A DNA stretch of 64,000 nt, from NCBI GenBank assembly GCA_903893795.1, contig CAITNO010000042.1:1-64000 (forward strand). Direction: 5' to 3'. The notes beneath the pieces are model-generated. The model made no database searches, was not told the DNA's origin, and was given only the letters and a program-made list of their open reading frames with translations. The position numbers were made by a program, and so were the translations under genes. Numbering within the stretch: position 1 is the stretch's first letter; every line of letters begins with the position of its first letter. Below, piece after piece: positions 26,155 to 34,271 of this stretch. The DNA is from Candidatus Hydrogenedentota bacterium. Its GTDB lineage: Bacteria; Hydrogenedentota; Hydrogenedentia; Hydrogenedentales; CAITNO01.

Positions 26155-27528
26155 ATGTTGCAGAGCCGCTTTCTATTCCTCTTCAACGCCATCTGGCTTA
26201 GCTTTGCGCTAAACCAGTATGCCTACGCCACGGATGCGGAAAAGGACGTCCAGCACACATCACGCCCCTATGGTTCATGGCATTTCGTGGACGAACGACC
26301 GCCCTGGCTGGGCCGCTCCGGCCACGCCATGTTCGAATTCCACGGGAAGCTTTGGGTGGTGGGCGGCACCGGTTGGGTGCGCGACAACGTCGGGATTATG
26401 AGCTATCATGAGTACGGCGATGCCTGGTGCTCACGTGATGGTATTGACTGGACGCAGATAACGGACGCTCAGCCTTGGAAGATGTGGTGGCAGGGTGGGG
26501 TGGTGTCCGGGTCACGGATTTGGGTCAGCGCCGGGACATCACACTCCCTGTGGTATTCAACGGACGGGGCTGAATGGACCCGGGCAACCTCGAGCGCCCC
26601 CTGGTGTCCCGCTGCTGATATGATGGGCAACCTTCAAGATTTGGCCGGTAGCCTGTGGATGGTGGGGGGGTGCCTCTGGCCCTCAACGAGCGAGGCGTGG
26701 TTTTCGCAGGATGGGACCATTTGGACAGAGGCAACAGGAAACGCACCTTGGAGTTCTCGCAGCGGCAACAGTCTGACTGCGTTTGCGGATAGGCTTTGGC
26801 TCATGGGCGGCGGGACCTATACCGATCTGAATGACGTGTGGTCTACGACCGATGGCGCGAACTGGACGGAGGCAACTCCAACTGCGGCGTGGAGAGGCCG
26901 TGGCGGACATGCGGCAACCGCCTTTGAAGATCAGATCTGGCTCACCGGTGGCGCGTACTCAACGGGTTCCGGTCACAGCGGATACGAGACCTGCCTCAAC
27001 GACATCTGGCATTCGACAGACGGCGTCAACTGGACGCAGGAACCCAACGCGCCCTGGTCCGTTCGGGGCGGTCACGCTATGGCATCCTACAACGGACGCT
27101 TGTGGATTTCCGGTGGGTCCGCCCTGGATGGCATCAGCGATAACGACCTGTGGTGCCTAAGCCCCGTCTCGGTCGCCATCGGTATGGGCCGTGCCCCGTC
27201 GTCCCAGGTCGGTGATCCCCTGACGCTTACACTGTCGGCACAGGGCTTTCTGGACGACATCACCTGTCAGTGGCTCAAGAACGGCACCGCCATCCCCTAT
27301 GCCACCACGGAAACCTATCACGTTGACCACCTCGCACTGACCGACGTGGGCGACTACAGATGCCAGGTCACCGACATGTACGGCTTCGTTTTCACCACCG
27401 ATGCCTTTCATGTCGCCGTCGCCGAAAAAGTGCCCGCGGCGAGCCCGGTCGGGCTGGCGCTCGGGGTGTGCCTGACCGCGTCTGTTCTTGTCCTCCGGCA
27501 AAGGAAATCCCTGCATCGGAGCCGATGA
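26155..27528 (+). CDS. Secreted Kelch-repeat/Ig-like protein with C-terminal sorting-like tail
   Basis: 457 residues from ATG 26155, 7 bases after GAGGAG; starts further upstream (26119, 26131) are weaker. Signal peptide LQSRFLFLFNAIWLSFALNQ...YAYA. Six Kelch-like repeats follow with the rhythm RSGHAMFEFHGKLWVVGG, WYSTDGAEWTRAT, AWFSQDGTIWTEAT, GRLWISGGSA. Then an Ig-like segment (VGDPLTLTLSAQGF...CQWLKNGTAI...DVGDYRCQVTD), and a tail VPAASPVGLALGVCLTASVL-VLRQRKSLHR. The tail has a proline-containing motif, a hydrophobic span and basic end, as in PEP-CTERM-type sorting signals. Probably a surface-displayed beta-propeller protein. Confidence 0.78.
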   Translation: MLQSRFLFLFNAIWLSFALNQYAYATDAEKDVQHTSRPYGSWHFVDERPPWLGRSGHAMFEFHGKLWVVGGTGWVRDNVGIMSYHEYGDAWCSRDGIDWTQITDAQPWKMWWQGGVVSGSRIWVSAGTSHSLWYSTDGAEWTRATSSAPWCPAADMMGNLQDLAGSLWMVGGCLWPSTSEAWFSQDGTIWTEATGNAPWSSRSGNSLTAFADRLWLMGGGTYTDLNDVWSTTDGANWTEATPTAAWRGRGGHAATAFEDQIWLTGGAYSTGSGHSGYETCLNDIWHSTDGVNWTQEPNAPWSVRGGHAMASYNGRLWISGGSALDGISDNDLWCLSPVSVAIGMGRAPSSQVGDPLTLTLSAQGFLDDITCQWLKNGTAIPYATTETYHVDHLALTDVGDYRCQVTDMYGFVFTTDAFHVAVAEKVPAASPVGLALGVCLTASVLVLRQRKSLHRSR

Positions 27529-27865
27529 GGGCGGATAGGGAAGGGTGAGACGCTACCGTATGGCGCTAACGTAACGCAATACGCATTTACTACCCGCTTT
27601 CAGCACTCACCTTTCGCGGTAATCCCCTTTCCTGGGTCGTTGCCCCGGGCGTTGTTCTTGTGCGCTTTTGGCGCGTGATACGAAAAGGGTGTGGGCTATG
27701 AAGTGGTCCTGCCGAGGGGAAGACAGTGCTGCTTGCCGCTTAAGGTCTGTTCCATTCTGTCCGTTTTCCATTTTGTGTACAGGGGAAACTGGCCGGGCAA
27801 TCTGGCATGGTTGGGCTGAGCGGTTTGCTCCCATGGGACAGATAGAAAGGCTGCATGAAAACAAT
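27529..27865. other. Spacer between Kelch gene and prophage, no convincing gene
   Basis: 337 bases. Small frames on both strands (27607-27864 minus, 27668-27877 plus) have no recognisable content or ribosome site. Nothing here resembles the missing half of the HDOD gene that the prophage right end interrupts, nor the right-end transposase-site repeats. Confidence 0.5.
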
Positions 27866-27887
27866 CCCGACGGTTAGGAGCGTCGGG
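27866..27887 (-). terminator. Stem-loop overlapping the end of the head gene
   Basis: CCCGACG-GTTAGGAG-CGTCGGG gives a 7-bp stem that overlaps the TAA of the F-like gene. On the minus strand it is followed by ATTGTTTTC, a weak T-rich tail. It probably ends the leftward phage transcript. Confidence 0.5.
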
Positions 27888-28794
27888 CGTTGTCTATGAA
27901 GTCACGCCACGCGTTCATTCGGGTTTCCGTAAGGACATCCCTCTGCACAAGCGCAAAAGCCATAGGGCCGTCCGGAATAGCGGCCAGGGCTTTGTCTTTT
28001 AGCATGTCGTCGAAGATGGAGGAAACGAGGGGGCTGGCGTTGAATCCGGGGTCGGTCCACATGACCGATGGGCTTCCATTTTCAAGCGTCACGCGGACGC
28101 CGGTCTGTGTTGTTTTTTGCACCAGACCACCGGACTTGATCTCCGTCTCTCGGGTCACTGTTTGGCCGTCGGAATTCTGAACCGTGAGGCCGTCACGGTC
28201 CACGCGGGCCCGGGTAAGTCCACTGACACGGCAGCGGCAATTGAAGCCGTTTGGCGGGTATATGTGTGACCAGATGGGATCATCCTTGGGATAGATCGTG
28301 CCGTTCAGCGCGCGGTGGGCCGGCCGCGTTCGGCCGTCCATGATGGCGATGTACTGAAGGTAGTCGGTGAACGGGGAGGCCATCTGCGTTTTCATTCTTC
28401 CGGCCATGTAGCTGGATTGGAGGTTGGTCTGGTAGATGGTTTTTAGGCGTCGCGGACTTCCGAGCTGGACGGTCTGCTCGGTTCCATCCGGAGCGGTGAC
28501 TGTTTGTTTACCCCACCATCCTTTTTCTTTCAGCAGGGGCTCGAGCTCTTTCTTGAACTGCTCAAAAGGCTTGCCCTCTTTCAGGGCGCCCAGCACGCCG
28601 GTGCGAATGTCGCGGAGCACGTCAAGCTGCGTGGCCTTGGCGACGGTGAAGGCGCGCGCGTGGGCCTCGTCGAGCATTTCCTGCCAGTTCCAGGAGACGG
28701 CGAGGCCCTTCTCCCGAAGAAACGCCACGGCGTCCTTGGGAGGCATTCCGAACATGGCATTGAGCCATTTGGGGTCGGGCGTTTGCTCAGGCAT
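27874..28794 (-). CDS. Mu F-like phage head morphogenesis protein (gp30)
   Basis: 306 residues. ATG 28794 overlaps the portal stop codon (ATGCCTGA), so translation is coupled; a TTG at 28833 lies within a palindromic repeat and is less likely. The family core is visible: TIYQTNLQSSYMAGRMKTQM, YLQYIAIMDGRTRPAHRALNG, and IYPPNGFNCRCRVSGL, the Cys-x-Cys-bearing motif of Mu F / SPP1 gp7-like proteins. It is a minor head component acting with the portal during capsid assembly. In Mu the next genes would be protease and major head protein, which are absent here. Confidence 0.93.
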   Translation of the reverse strand: MPEQTPDPKWLNAMFGMPPKDAVAFLREKGLAVSWNWQEMLDEAHARAFTVAKATQLDVLRDIRTGVLGALKEGKPFEQFKKELEPLLKEKGWWGKQTVTAPDGTEQTVQLGSPRRLKTIYQTNLQSSYMAGRMKTQMASPFTDYLQYIAIMDGRTRPAHRALNGTIYPKDDPIWSHIYPPNGFNCRCRVSGLTRARVDRDGLTVQNSDGQTVTRETEIKSGGLVQKTTQTGVRVTLENGSPSVMWTDPGFNASPLVSSIFDDMLKDKALAAIPDGPMAFALVQRDVLTETRMNAWRDFIDNARRS

Positions 28795-30355
28795 CGGGAG
28801 ACATTCCCCGCCGCTCCGCAGTACCCCCTTCAAAGGGGGATTGAGCGGACAGACGACCCCAGAGTTCGGAGATGAATATCAGGCGCGTGAGCATATCTTC
28901 GAGTGCGCCCGGGTCGGTGTTGGGGAACTGTTCCGCGAGCCACCCGAGGAAGGCTTCGGGGTTGTCGTCTGCGTTCTGCAGGGCCTCCATGATTGGGGCA
29001 AGCAAGGCGCGGCCCTGGGCGTCGAGGGTTTCGGCGCTGATGGTGCTTACGGCTTCATCAAGCGCTGCCTGGTCGGGGAACAGATCCTCGCCGCGTTCCG
29101 CGGCCGTGATGGTGTCGGGCTGGGTTCCTGCCTTCGCGGGGATGGGGGCGACCGCGTCGCCGGAGCTGGCAGGGATGCCGGCGCTCCCAGTTGGGGCAGT
29201 CGCGTCGCCTACGAATTCGTAGTCGTCGCCGTAGATTCGTTTGACGGCTTCGGGTTTGAGTCGGTAGCCCTGCTCGTGAAGGGCCTTGTCCCGATCGGAG
29301 CGGGTCTTGAGATCTTCCTGGACTTCTGTTTCCCGCCAAACTGCGGGAATCTCGGCACCGGGAATGTTGTATTCAACGAGCCACTTCACCCAAGTCTCGG
29401 CTGCGCTGGCGCAGATAAGATCCGCGTCGGAAGCGACGAAGTCTTCGCGGACTTCCATGTGAACCTGGGCCTGCGCCATTGAACTGCCGTTGTCGGTTGT
29501 CATGGTCTGGCCAAGGATGATTTTGGAAATGGCATGGTCCCAGTAGGACATCCAATTCTCATAGCCTGCATTTCCCCCTCTGGTGGCCTCCAGGAGCTCT
29601 ATGACCATTCCCTCGGGGATAATGGCCGCCGCGTCGGTCTGGATGGCCTGAAGGACCTGTAGGAGCTTGTTGCGCTCAGACTCCTCGGTACCCTTGGGGA
29701 ATTTGCCTATGGGCGTCGGGGCTCCAAACTTTTCGAGAAAGATGCTCCAGAATTTTGCGCCATTTCTCTTGAACCATACAGGCCAGTAGAGCGCGTTGGC
29801 CAGGCCGCGGCCGTAGGGCTCGTCGTGATGGGATGCGCCGACGGAGGCGACCCAGAACTTCCGTTCAGGCAGAGCCTCTCCCTGCGGCGCGGACATGGTA
29901 AGCATGCGCAGGCAGCCGTCCGGCGCGAAGACAAAACGTGAGCGGTCACGGACGCGTATGTCAATTACGTGGACGCCTGACGAGTCCGCTGACCAAAGTA
30001 TTTCGGCAACGCTGTAACCGAAGATTCGCGCATAAAGCATCTGGTCTGTGATGGCGTCCCAGTCCAAGGCCTTCAGCGTTTCTTCCACCAGTTTTGCAGC
30101 GTTCTTGTCGTTGCGGGCGGTTCCACCTGCCTCGACAATCCATGGTTTGCGAACCACGGCAAGACGGCGCTGGGAAAAGCAGGCCTGCACCTGGTCATCA
30201 CGAAGCAGTTCCTCATAACCCTTCCAACCGCCTGCAAAGTTCAGAATTCGGTCCGTAGGGGGAATGTAAGGAAGGGAATCAATGAAGCCGCGGGTGATGT
30301 CTCGTCCACCGAGAATATAGGCGACTTCCTGGGTGAAGGGTTTTTCAGTAGCCAT
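28787..30355 (-). CDS. DUF935 portal protein (Mu gp29-like)
   Basis: 522 residues. DUF935 text is clear throughout: LLRDDQVQACFSQRRLAVV, YARIFGYSVAEILW, YGRGLANALYWPVWFKRNGA, FWSIFLEKFGAPTPIGKFP, SKIILGQTMTTDNGSSMAQA, VHMEVREDFVASDADLICAS. It forms the dodecameric DNA gateway of the capsid. The C-terminal third carries segments that are translations of palindromic repeats: GSAGIPASSGDAVAPIPAKAGTQ (about 29115-29192) and AQSPFEGGTAERRG (28810-28845). Start ATG overlaps the end of the terminase gene by 11 bases. Confidence 0.94.
   Translation of the reverse strand: MATEKPFTQEVAYILGGRDITRGFIDSLPYIPPTDRILNFAGGWKGYEELLRDDQVQACFSQRRLAVVRKPWIVEAGGTARNDKNAAKLVEETLKALDWDAITDQMLYARIFGYSVAEILWSADSSGVHVIDIRVRDRSRFVFAPDGCLRMLTMSAPQGEALPERKFWVASVGASHHDEPYGRGLANALYWPVWFKRNGAKFWSIFLEKFGAPTPIGKFPKGTEESERNKLLQVLQAIQTDAAAIIPEGMVIELLEATRGGNAGYENWMSYWDHAISKIILGQTMTTDNGSSMAQAQVHMEVREDFVASDADLICASAAETWVKWLVEYNIPGAEIPAVWRETEVQEDLKTRSDRDKALHEQGYRLKPEAVKRIYGDDYEFVGDATAPTGSAGIPASSGDAVAPIPAKAGTQPDTITAAERGEDLFPDQAALDEAVSTISAETLDAQGRALLAPIMEALQNADDNPEAFLGWLAEQFPNTDPGALEDMLTRLIFISELWGRLSAQSPFEGGTAERRGMSPDA
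28824..28839. repeat. Palindrome inside the portal gene end
   Basis: CCCCCTT-CA-AAGGGGG, a perfect 7-bp inverted repeat. It is translated as SPFEGG in the portal frame and also holds the alternative TTG start of the next gene. Confidence 0.7.
29109..29192. repeat. Repeat-derived segment inside the portal gene
   Basis: Contains ggttcctgccttcgcgggga and gatgccggcgctcccagt. The second element matches the arm of the inverted repeat in the pseudopilin leader at 62454-62481 and part of 35952-35968. It is read in frame as an Ala/Gly/Pro-rich linker in the portal. Confidence 0.6.
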
Positions 30356-31700
30356 TTCCGACCTTTCTTACTGTGCCCCAGCCGGTGTCTTTCGACAGTT
30401 CGAAAGCATTGATGGCGGCGGTGGCGGTCTTTCCGGCGGATGCGCACTGGGAAAATGCCACGAGTTCTGTTTGGGAGGCCGCGTTGGCGAGGGCCAGCGA
30501 CCAGAAGCGGTCAGCGTGTGAGCCTTCGACTTCGCTTCTGTCGGCGACGAGGCGGGGGGCTCCGGTGGCGCCGGCAACGCGCTTGACGGAATGGAGGTCG
30601 CCGCGGAGGTCGACGGAGATGGGGATGAGGAGTTTGCGGTCTTCCATGGCCTCTTTTAGGGCTGTGGCCATGGTGAGCTTTGCTGGGCCGGTGAAGATGA
30701 CGCCTTCGACGCGGTCTTTTCCGAAGAGGTCTATGGCGTCTTCGACGAATTTTTCCCCCATTCCGGTCTGGTCGATGGCGGCGCGTATGACGCGGTAGTC
30801 GCGGATGATTCGGCCGAGTTCGCGCATCTGCACGGAGAACTTGACGTCCTTGAGTTCGACCATTTCGCGTACGATGTTGAGCCCGAAGATGTGCTCGATT
30901 ACGGTGATGACGGTGAAGTCGCCGCGGCGGGCGATGTCCATGCCGACGGAGCAGGGGCCTCCGGAGTAGAGGCGTGGGTCTCCGGCGCTGGAGAGTTCGC
31001 ATGCGCTAATAAGATCGAAGGTGAGCCAGGCGCTGGCGCCGTCGATGAATTTGCATTCGAATTCCTGTGCCCAGGCGGTGGGGTCTTTCATGGCTTTGCG
31101 GAGCATGTCGATGTCGCGGGGAAGGCCATCGGCGACGGCCTGGTAGATGTCGGTGGTGTGGCGGCTGAAAAGGCCGTCGTCATCGCTCATGATTTCGTAG
31201 AACTTGTTGTTCTTTCCGTTGGGTGTGGAGGCGATGCGCAGCTTCAATTCAGGCCGGGACACGACGGGAAGCAGGGCGGTCCATATGGCGCGGCTGTCTT
31301 TGTGGAATGCGAATTCGTCGAGGAAGAGATTCTCGGTCATGCCGCGGGCAGTGGTGGCGTTGGCCGCGATTGCCCTGATGCGGGAACCGCCTGGGAGGCG
31401 CACCTCGAAGCTGAGTTCCTCGTCGTCAAGCTTTACCTGGACGGCCTCAAAGGCCATTTTGTAGGCCTGTAAATGGAGTTTGACGCCGTTGTCCATGGCG
31501 TCGAGGGCGCGGGCTTTGCTGATGGACATGATGGTCCAGCGGGTGGGCCTGCCGGCGGCCATTCCGTCAATTACATCATCGACAAGTTCGAGGGTTGTGG
31601 TGAAGGTTTTTCCGGTCTGCCTGGCGAACATGGCTGCTTTGAACTTGGACTTGTCGCGCAGGTAGCGGAGCTGGTAATCGTAGAGGATGGAATTGCTCAT
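30345..31700 (-). CDS. Phage terminase large subunit (Mu gp28-like)
   Basis: 451 residues from ATG 31700, which overlaps the TGA of the small gene before it (ATGA). The ATPase half has MFARQTGKTFTTT (Walker A-like), ENLFLDEFAF (Walker B with catalytic Glu) and LRIASTPNGKNN (motif III). The nuclease half has SVGMDIARRGDFTVITVIE, RAAIDQTGMGEKFVEDAI and GSHADRFWSLALA, the three acidic clusters of the RNase H-like domain. It packages phage DNA into heads; in Mu it cuts host-flanked replicated DNA. Confidence 0.94.
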   Translation of the reverse strand: MSNSILYDYQLRYLRDKSKFKAAMFARQTGKTFTTTLELVDDVIDGMAAGRPTRWTIMSISKARALDAMDNGVKLHLQAYKMAFEAVQVKLDDEELSFEVRLPGGSRIRAIAANATTARGMTENLFLDEFAFHKDSRAIWTALLPVVSRPELKLRIASTPNGKNNKFYEIMSDDDGLFSRHTTDIYQAVADGLPRDIDMLRKAMKDPTAWAQEFECKFIDGASAWLTFDLISACELSSAGDPRLYSGGPCSVGMDIARRGDFTVITVIEHIFGLNIVREMVELKDVKFSVQMRELGRIIRDYRVIRAAIDQTGMGEKFVEDAIDLFGKDRVEGVIFTGPAKLTMATALKEAMEDRKLLIPISVDLRGDLHSVKRVAGATGAPRLVADRSEVEGSHADRFWSLALANAASQTELVAFSQCASAGKTATAAINAFELSKDTGWGTVRKVGNGY

Positions 31701-31801
31701 CGGCTTCGCCACCGCACAAGCTGCGGGTAGACAAGACGGTAGGCAATGCCCAGGGGAATGCCAAGGAGGAAACCAAGGAATACAGACTGTAGATCAGTCA
31801 T
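31697..31801 (-). CDS. 34-residue single-span protein between terminase subunits
   Basis: Reads MTDLQSVFLGFLLGIPLGIA and ends QLVRWRSR. ATG 31801 lies after GGGGGATAGGCGCATT, and its stop overlaps the terminase start as ATGA. The tight spacing on both sides makes it a real phage gene. It has one hydrophobic helix and a basic tail. Function unknown. Confidence 0.65.
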   Translation of the reverse strand: MTDLQSVFLGFLLGIPLGIAYRLVYPQLVRWRSR

Positions 31802-31808
31802 AATGCGC

Positions 31809-32351
31809 CTATCCCCCGTAAATGCGTTTGCGCACCTTGAGCACGGTCTCCAGGTCGAGGTCGCTTTTTCCACCTCTGGCTTCGTCCTCAAGGGCTTGCA
31901 TTTTTTCCTGGTCGCGTTTTCGGATGGTCTCGGCGTGCTTTTTCTGGGCGATGCTGGCGCGGGCAAGCTCGGAGATGGAACGGGCGGCAGAGGACAGGAG
32001 GGCGGCGCGCTCTTCGGGTGTTTGCGAGGCTTCGGATTCTTCGCATTTGAGGAGGATGTCGAACAACTCGGTCTGCACGAGGCTGATGACGGCGGCGGAG
32101 CGCTGGTCGGCATCGTCCGGGGCGGCTTCGGCGATTGCGCGCGCGGCTTCTGTACTGGCGCGTATGGCGGCAAGGCGGCGTTCGAGGCGCTGTCCGTAGC
32201 GGTGGACGGAGGCGCGGCTTATGCCGTAGCCCTGCTCCTGGAGGGCGGATGCAAGGAGTTCATAGCCGGAGAAGTTTCCTTCGGCGAGGGCTTTGTTGAG
32301 CCAGTCGCGGACGGCGACGGGTAGGGTGGCTATTTTGCTCTTGGCGGGCAT
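31809..32351 (-). CDS. DUF3486 terminase small subunit-like protein (Mu gp27-like)
   Basis: 180 residues. The N-terminal region SKIATLPVAVRDWLNKALAE...YELLASALQEQGYGISRASV-HRYGQRLERR is the usual helix-turn-helix part of DUF3486. A long helical C-terminal part follows (LLSSAARSISELARASIAQK). These proteins precede the terminase large subunit in Mu-like phages and are thought to be the DNA-recognition subunit. Three bases separate it from gp26. Confidence 0.9.
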   Translation of the reverse strand: MPAKSKIATLPVAVRDWLNKALAEGNFSGYELLASALQEQGYGISRASVHRYGQRLERRLAAIRASTEAARAIAEAAPDDADQRSAAVISLVQTELFDILLKCEESEASQTPEERAALLSSAARSISELARASIAQKKHAETIRKRDQEKMQALEDEARGGKSDLDLETVLKVRKRIYGG

Positions 32352-32354
32352 TGT

Positions 32355-32660
32355 CTAGAAGTACTTTTCGGGACGGGCGATTCCGGTGGGGCATTCGGCC
32401 GTGTATTCGTAGACATCGCATCCTTCGGCGGTGATGGCAGCGGTGATGCGACCGTCTGGGAGGCGCCTGGTTGTGGCGAGTTTCTTGTCTTCGAGGTATT
32501 TGAGCTGGGCGCGGACGACCTGGGCATCGGTTTGGATGGGGACGGCCTGAAGGGTGGAGAGAAGGAGGGCTTCTGCGACGGGGAAACCGCCGCCGTGGTA
32601 GAGGGCGACGAGGAGATACCAGCGGCTGGTTTCTTTGAGGATCTGTTCTGCGTCTTTCAT
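32355..32660 (-). CDS. Mu gp26-like winged-helix protein (VpaChn25_0724 type)
   Basis: 101 residues. RWYLLVALYHGGGFPVAEAL, then RAQLKYLEDKKLATTRRLPDG and a beta wing RITAAITAEGCDVYEYTA form a winged-helix fold. Location just before gp27 and size match Mu gp26-type proteins of unknown function. Start overlaps the stop of the gene before it (ATGA). Confidence 0.78.
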   Translation of the reverse strand: MKDAEQILKETSRWYLLVALYHGGGFPVAEALLLSTLQAVPIQTDAQVVRAQLKYLEDKKLATTRRLPDGRITAAITAEGCDVYEYTAECPTGIARPEKYF

Positions 32661-33079
32661 TGGGCCTTCCCTTCGAGCAGGCGCTCGATGCGTTCGGCGA
32701 GTCTGTCGAGCTTTGCGTGCATGACAGTGGTGTCGCGGATCTGGTCCTCCCGCAGGACGAACTGGTTTTGTGCGATGGCGACGGCGTCTATCTTGGCCTG
32801 CATGATGGTCTGTTCGCGGAGGGCGTCGTCGCGGCGCCAGTAGGCCATGGGGAGTTCGACGCGTGTTTCGGTAAGTTCACGTCTTACGCGTTTGAGCTCC
32901 TCGCAGCGGTCGGGGCTGCATATTCCTTTTGACAGAGCCTCGATCTTGGCGTCCATGCTGGTGATGACGCGGGACAGAAGGCCCTTTATGATGGCGATGA
33001 GGAAGCCGTTCCAGGCGATGAAGAGGGTCAGGAAGATGCCGGTGACCCACATGAGTTGCTGCCAGGTGAGTTCAACCAT
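32657..33079 (-). CDS. Mu gp25-like membrane-anchored coiled-coil protein (DUF2730-like)
   Basis: 140 residues from ATG 33079, one base overlapping the lipoprotein stop (TGATG). One N-terminal span (LMWVTGIFLTLFIAWNGFLI) is followed by a long helical region with heptads (SMDAKIEALSKG, ELKRVRRELTETRVEL, MHAKLDRLAERIERLLEG). Position between lysis genes and gp26 is as in Mu. Role unknown. Confidence 0.72.
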   Translation of the reverse strand: MVELTWQQLMWVTGIFLTLFIAWNGFLIAIIKGLLSRVITSMDAKIEALSKGICSPDRCEELKRVRRELTETRVELPMAYWRRDDALREQTIMQAKIDAVAIAQNQFVLREDQIRDTTVMHAKLDRLAERIERLLEGKAQ

Positions 33080-33348
33080 CACTGCCCCCTGAGCCGTTTG
33101 AGTTCGGATGCCTGCCAGGATTCAAGGCGGTAGCGTTCCTGGAGCCATGCGGGGGTTACTTCATAGTTGCCGTTGGGGAGGCGCAGGACCACTTTGTTGG
33201 CCGGAATCAGGCGGACTGTCTCCACCGCCGGCGCCGGTTTGGGCAGGGGCCGGTTCGCTGCCGTCAGACAGCCGGTCAAACATAAGAGTGACAGCATTGC
33301 TGTCACCGTCAGCAAGCGCCTTGTCCATGGCGCGAAGGTCATTTTCAT
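33079..33348 (-). CDS. Small phage lipoprotein, possible outer-membrane spanin (Rz1-like)
   Basis: 89 residues. A type II signal with lipobox SLLCLTGC (Cys27) is followed by a Pro-rich segment (RPLPKPAPAVE) and a charged C-terminus. The first 188 bases overlap, in another frame, the end of the preceding small membrane-protein gene, as Rz1 genes overlap Rz. Proline-rich short lipoproteins in this position usually complete the spanin complex that fuses the membranes at lysis. A second ATG at 33342 is possible. Confidence 0.62.
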   Translation of the reverse strand: MKMTFAPWTRRLLTVTAMLSLLCLTGCLTAANRPLPKPAPAVETVRLIPANKVVLRLPNGNYEVTPAWLQERYRLESWQASELKRLRGQ

Positions 33349-33448
33349 TGCTCGGTTCTTCCTTCGTTGTAGGTAAGGGCTGCGCGTTGAGTCGGCGTGT
33401 GAACCACAGCACCAGCAAATTGAGCAGGCCGAGTACGAGAACTTTCAT
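33161..33448 (-). CDS. Small membrane-anchored phage protein, possible inner-membrane spanin
   Basis: 95 residues from ATG 33448, whose ATGA overlaps the stop of the gene before it. An N-terminal span (MKVLVLGLLNLLVLWF) is followed by a soluble acidic segment (ENDLRAMDKALADGDSNAVT-LMFDRLSDG) and a low-complexity tail (APAQTGAGGGDSPPDSGQQS). Its 3' part is also read in another frame by the lipoprotein gene. Overlap and topology resemble Rz/Rz1, though no clear coiled coil is seen, so the spanin role is inferred. Confidence 0.6.
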   Translation of the reverse strand: MKVLVLGLLNLLVLWFTRRLNAQPLPTTKEEPSNENDLRAMDKALADGDSNAVTLMFDRLSDGSEPAPAQTGAGGGDSPPDSGQQSGPAPPQRQL

Positions 33449-33672
33449 TTGTCGTCGGGCGGGGTGGCGCCGTTGATCTCGTCGGCGGTGGCGGTCCAGG
33501 CGATGGGCTGGGTGGTGAGATTGCGGAGCCAGAGGTTGATGGCGCCGAGGATGGTGACCTGAAGGCTGGCGGGGATGTCGAAGCCAAAGATCCACTGGAA
33601 GAAGAGCGCGAGGATGGCGAGGAGGTTTACCCAGAGGGTTTTGGAGAGCCAGGGGGCTTTGCCTTTCAGCAT
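33445..33672 (-). CDS. Small membrane protein in the lysis cassette, possible holin
   Basis: 75 residues: a basic start (MLKGKAPWLSKTLWVN), one or two hydrophobic stretches (LLAILALFFQWIFGFDI, LQVTILGAINLWL) and a polar tail. It follows the lysozyme-like gene with a 7-base overlap. Small proteins with this profile next to endolysins are often holins or holin-like. No family assignment is certain. Confidence 0.6.
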   Translation of the reverse strand: MLKGKAPWLSKTLWVNLLAILALFFQWIFGFDIPASLQVTILGAINLWLRNLTTQPIAWTATADEINGATPPDDK

Positions 33673-34271
33673 GACGTGGTGTCCTTTCGTTGGATGGCAG
33701 GGTTCAAGAGTGCGGAGAAACGCTGGTAGCAGCCCAGTGTTCCGGGCACGGTTGCCGCGCCTAAAATGGTGTTGTAGTAGACTTTGTAGTATCCGGCCTG
33801 TTGCTCTTCACCATCGGGTATGGGCATGGCCACTCTGAGGTAGTGCAGGCGGCAGAAGAGGAGGGCGAGCTTGTCGTTGTCGTCCATGCGGAGAGCCCAT
33901 AGGATGGCGTCCATATTGATGAGGTCGGGCCAGTTGTTGGGGGCGTGTGGGTCGTTGAAGAGCCATTGGGTTGCTCGGGCAAGGACATCGGGGCGCTTGT
34001 GGAGGTAGTCGAGGGAGGAGGCAATGGAGCCGGGTTCTACCTGCCATTTTCCAAATCCACCGACGTTTCCCTCGAAGCGGGGGGAACGCTGGCGCTCCCA
34101 TTGGAATCCGGTTTCCTGGGCGCCAGTCATGAAGAGGAGACGAGCGGTACGCAGGGCGTATACGGCCGTGGGCGGGGTGCTTCCATAGACCGTTGCCGCG
34201 CATTGGCAGCAGAGGGTCCAGATGCGTTTCAGACAGTCGGTCTGGTCGTTGGAGGAAAGGAAAATGTCCAT
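33666..34271 (-). CDS. Phage endolysin/transglycosylase-like protein
   Basis: 201 residues. ALRTARLLFMTGAQETGFQW...GGFGKWQVEPGSIASSLDYL resembles the lysozyme-like family in which an AxETG/AxESG Glu and a GxWQxEP motif flank the active site. It occupies the lysis position of a Mu-like phage, just before small membrane proteins. The start codon at 34271 lies inside a perfect 12-bp inverted repeat (34265-34300) and has no normal ribosome site, which suggests tight translational or transcriptional control. Confidence 0.68.
   Translation of the reverse strand: MDIFLSSNDQTDCLKRIWTLCCQCAATVYGSTPPTAVYALRTARLLFMTGAQETGFQWERQRSPRFEGNVGGFGKWQVEPGSIASSLDYLHKRPDVLARATQWLFNDPHAPNNWPDLINMDAILWALRMDDNDKLALLFCRLHYLRVAMPIPDGEEQQAGYYKVYYNTILGAATVPGTLGCYQRFSALLNPAIQRKDTTSC

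Noticed and set aside
27607..27877. Small open frames on both strands between the Kelch gene and the prophage
   Set aside because: No ribosome site, no recognisable motif, unusual composition, and the two frames overlap each other on opposite strands.
28436..29482. Long plus-strand open frame across the portal and head genes
   Set aside because: It is antisense to two well-supported phage genes and encodes no recognisable domain; high GC produces such frames throughout the window.
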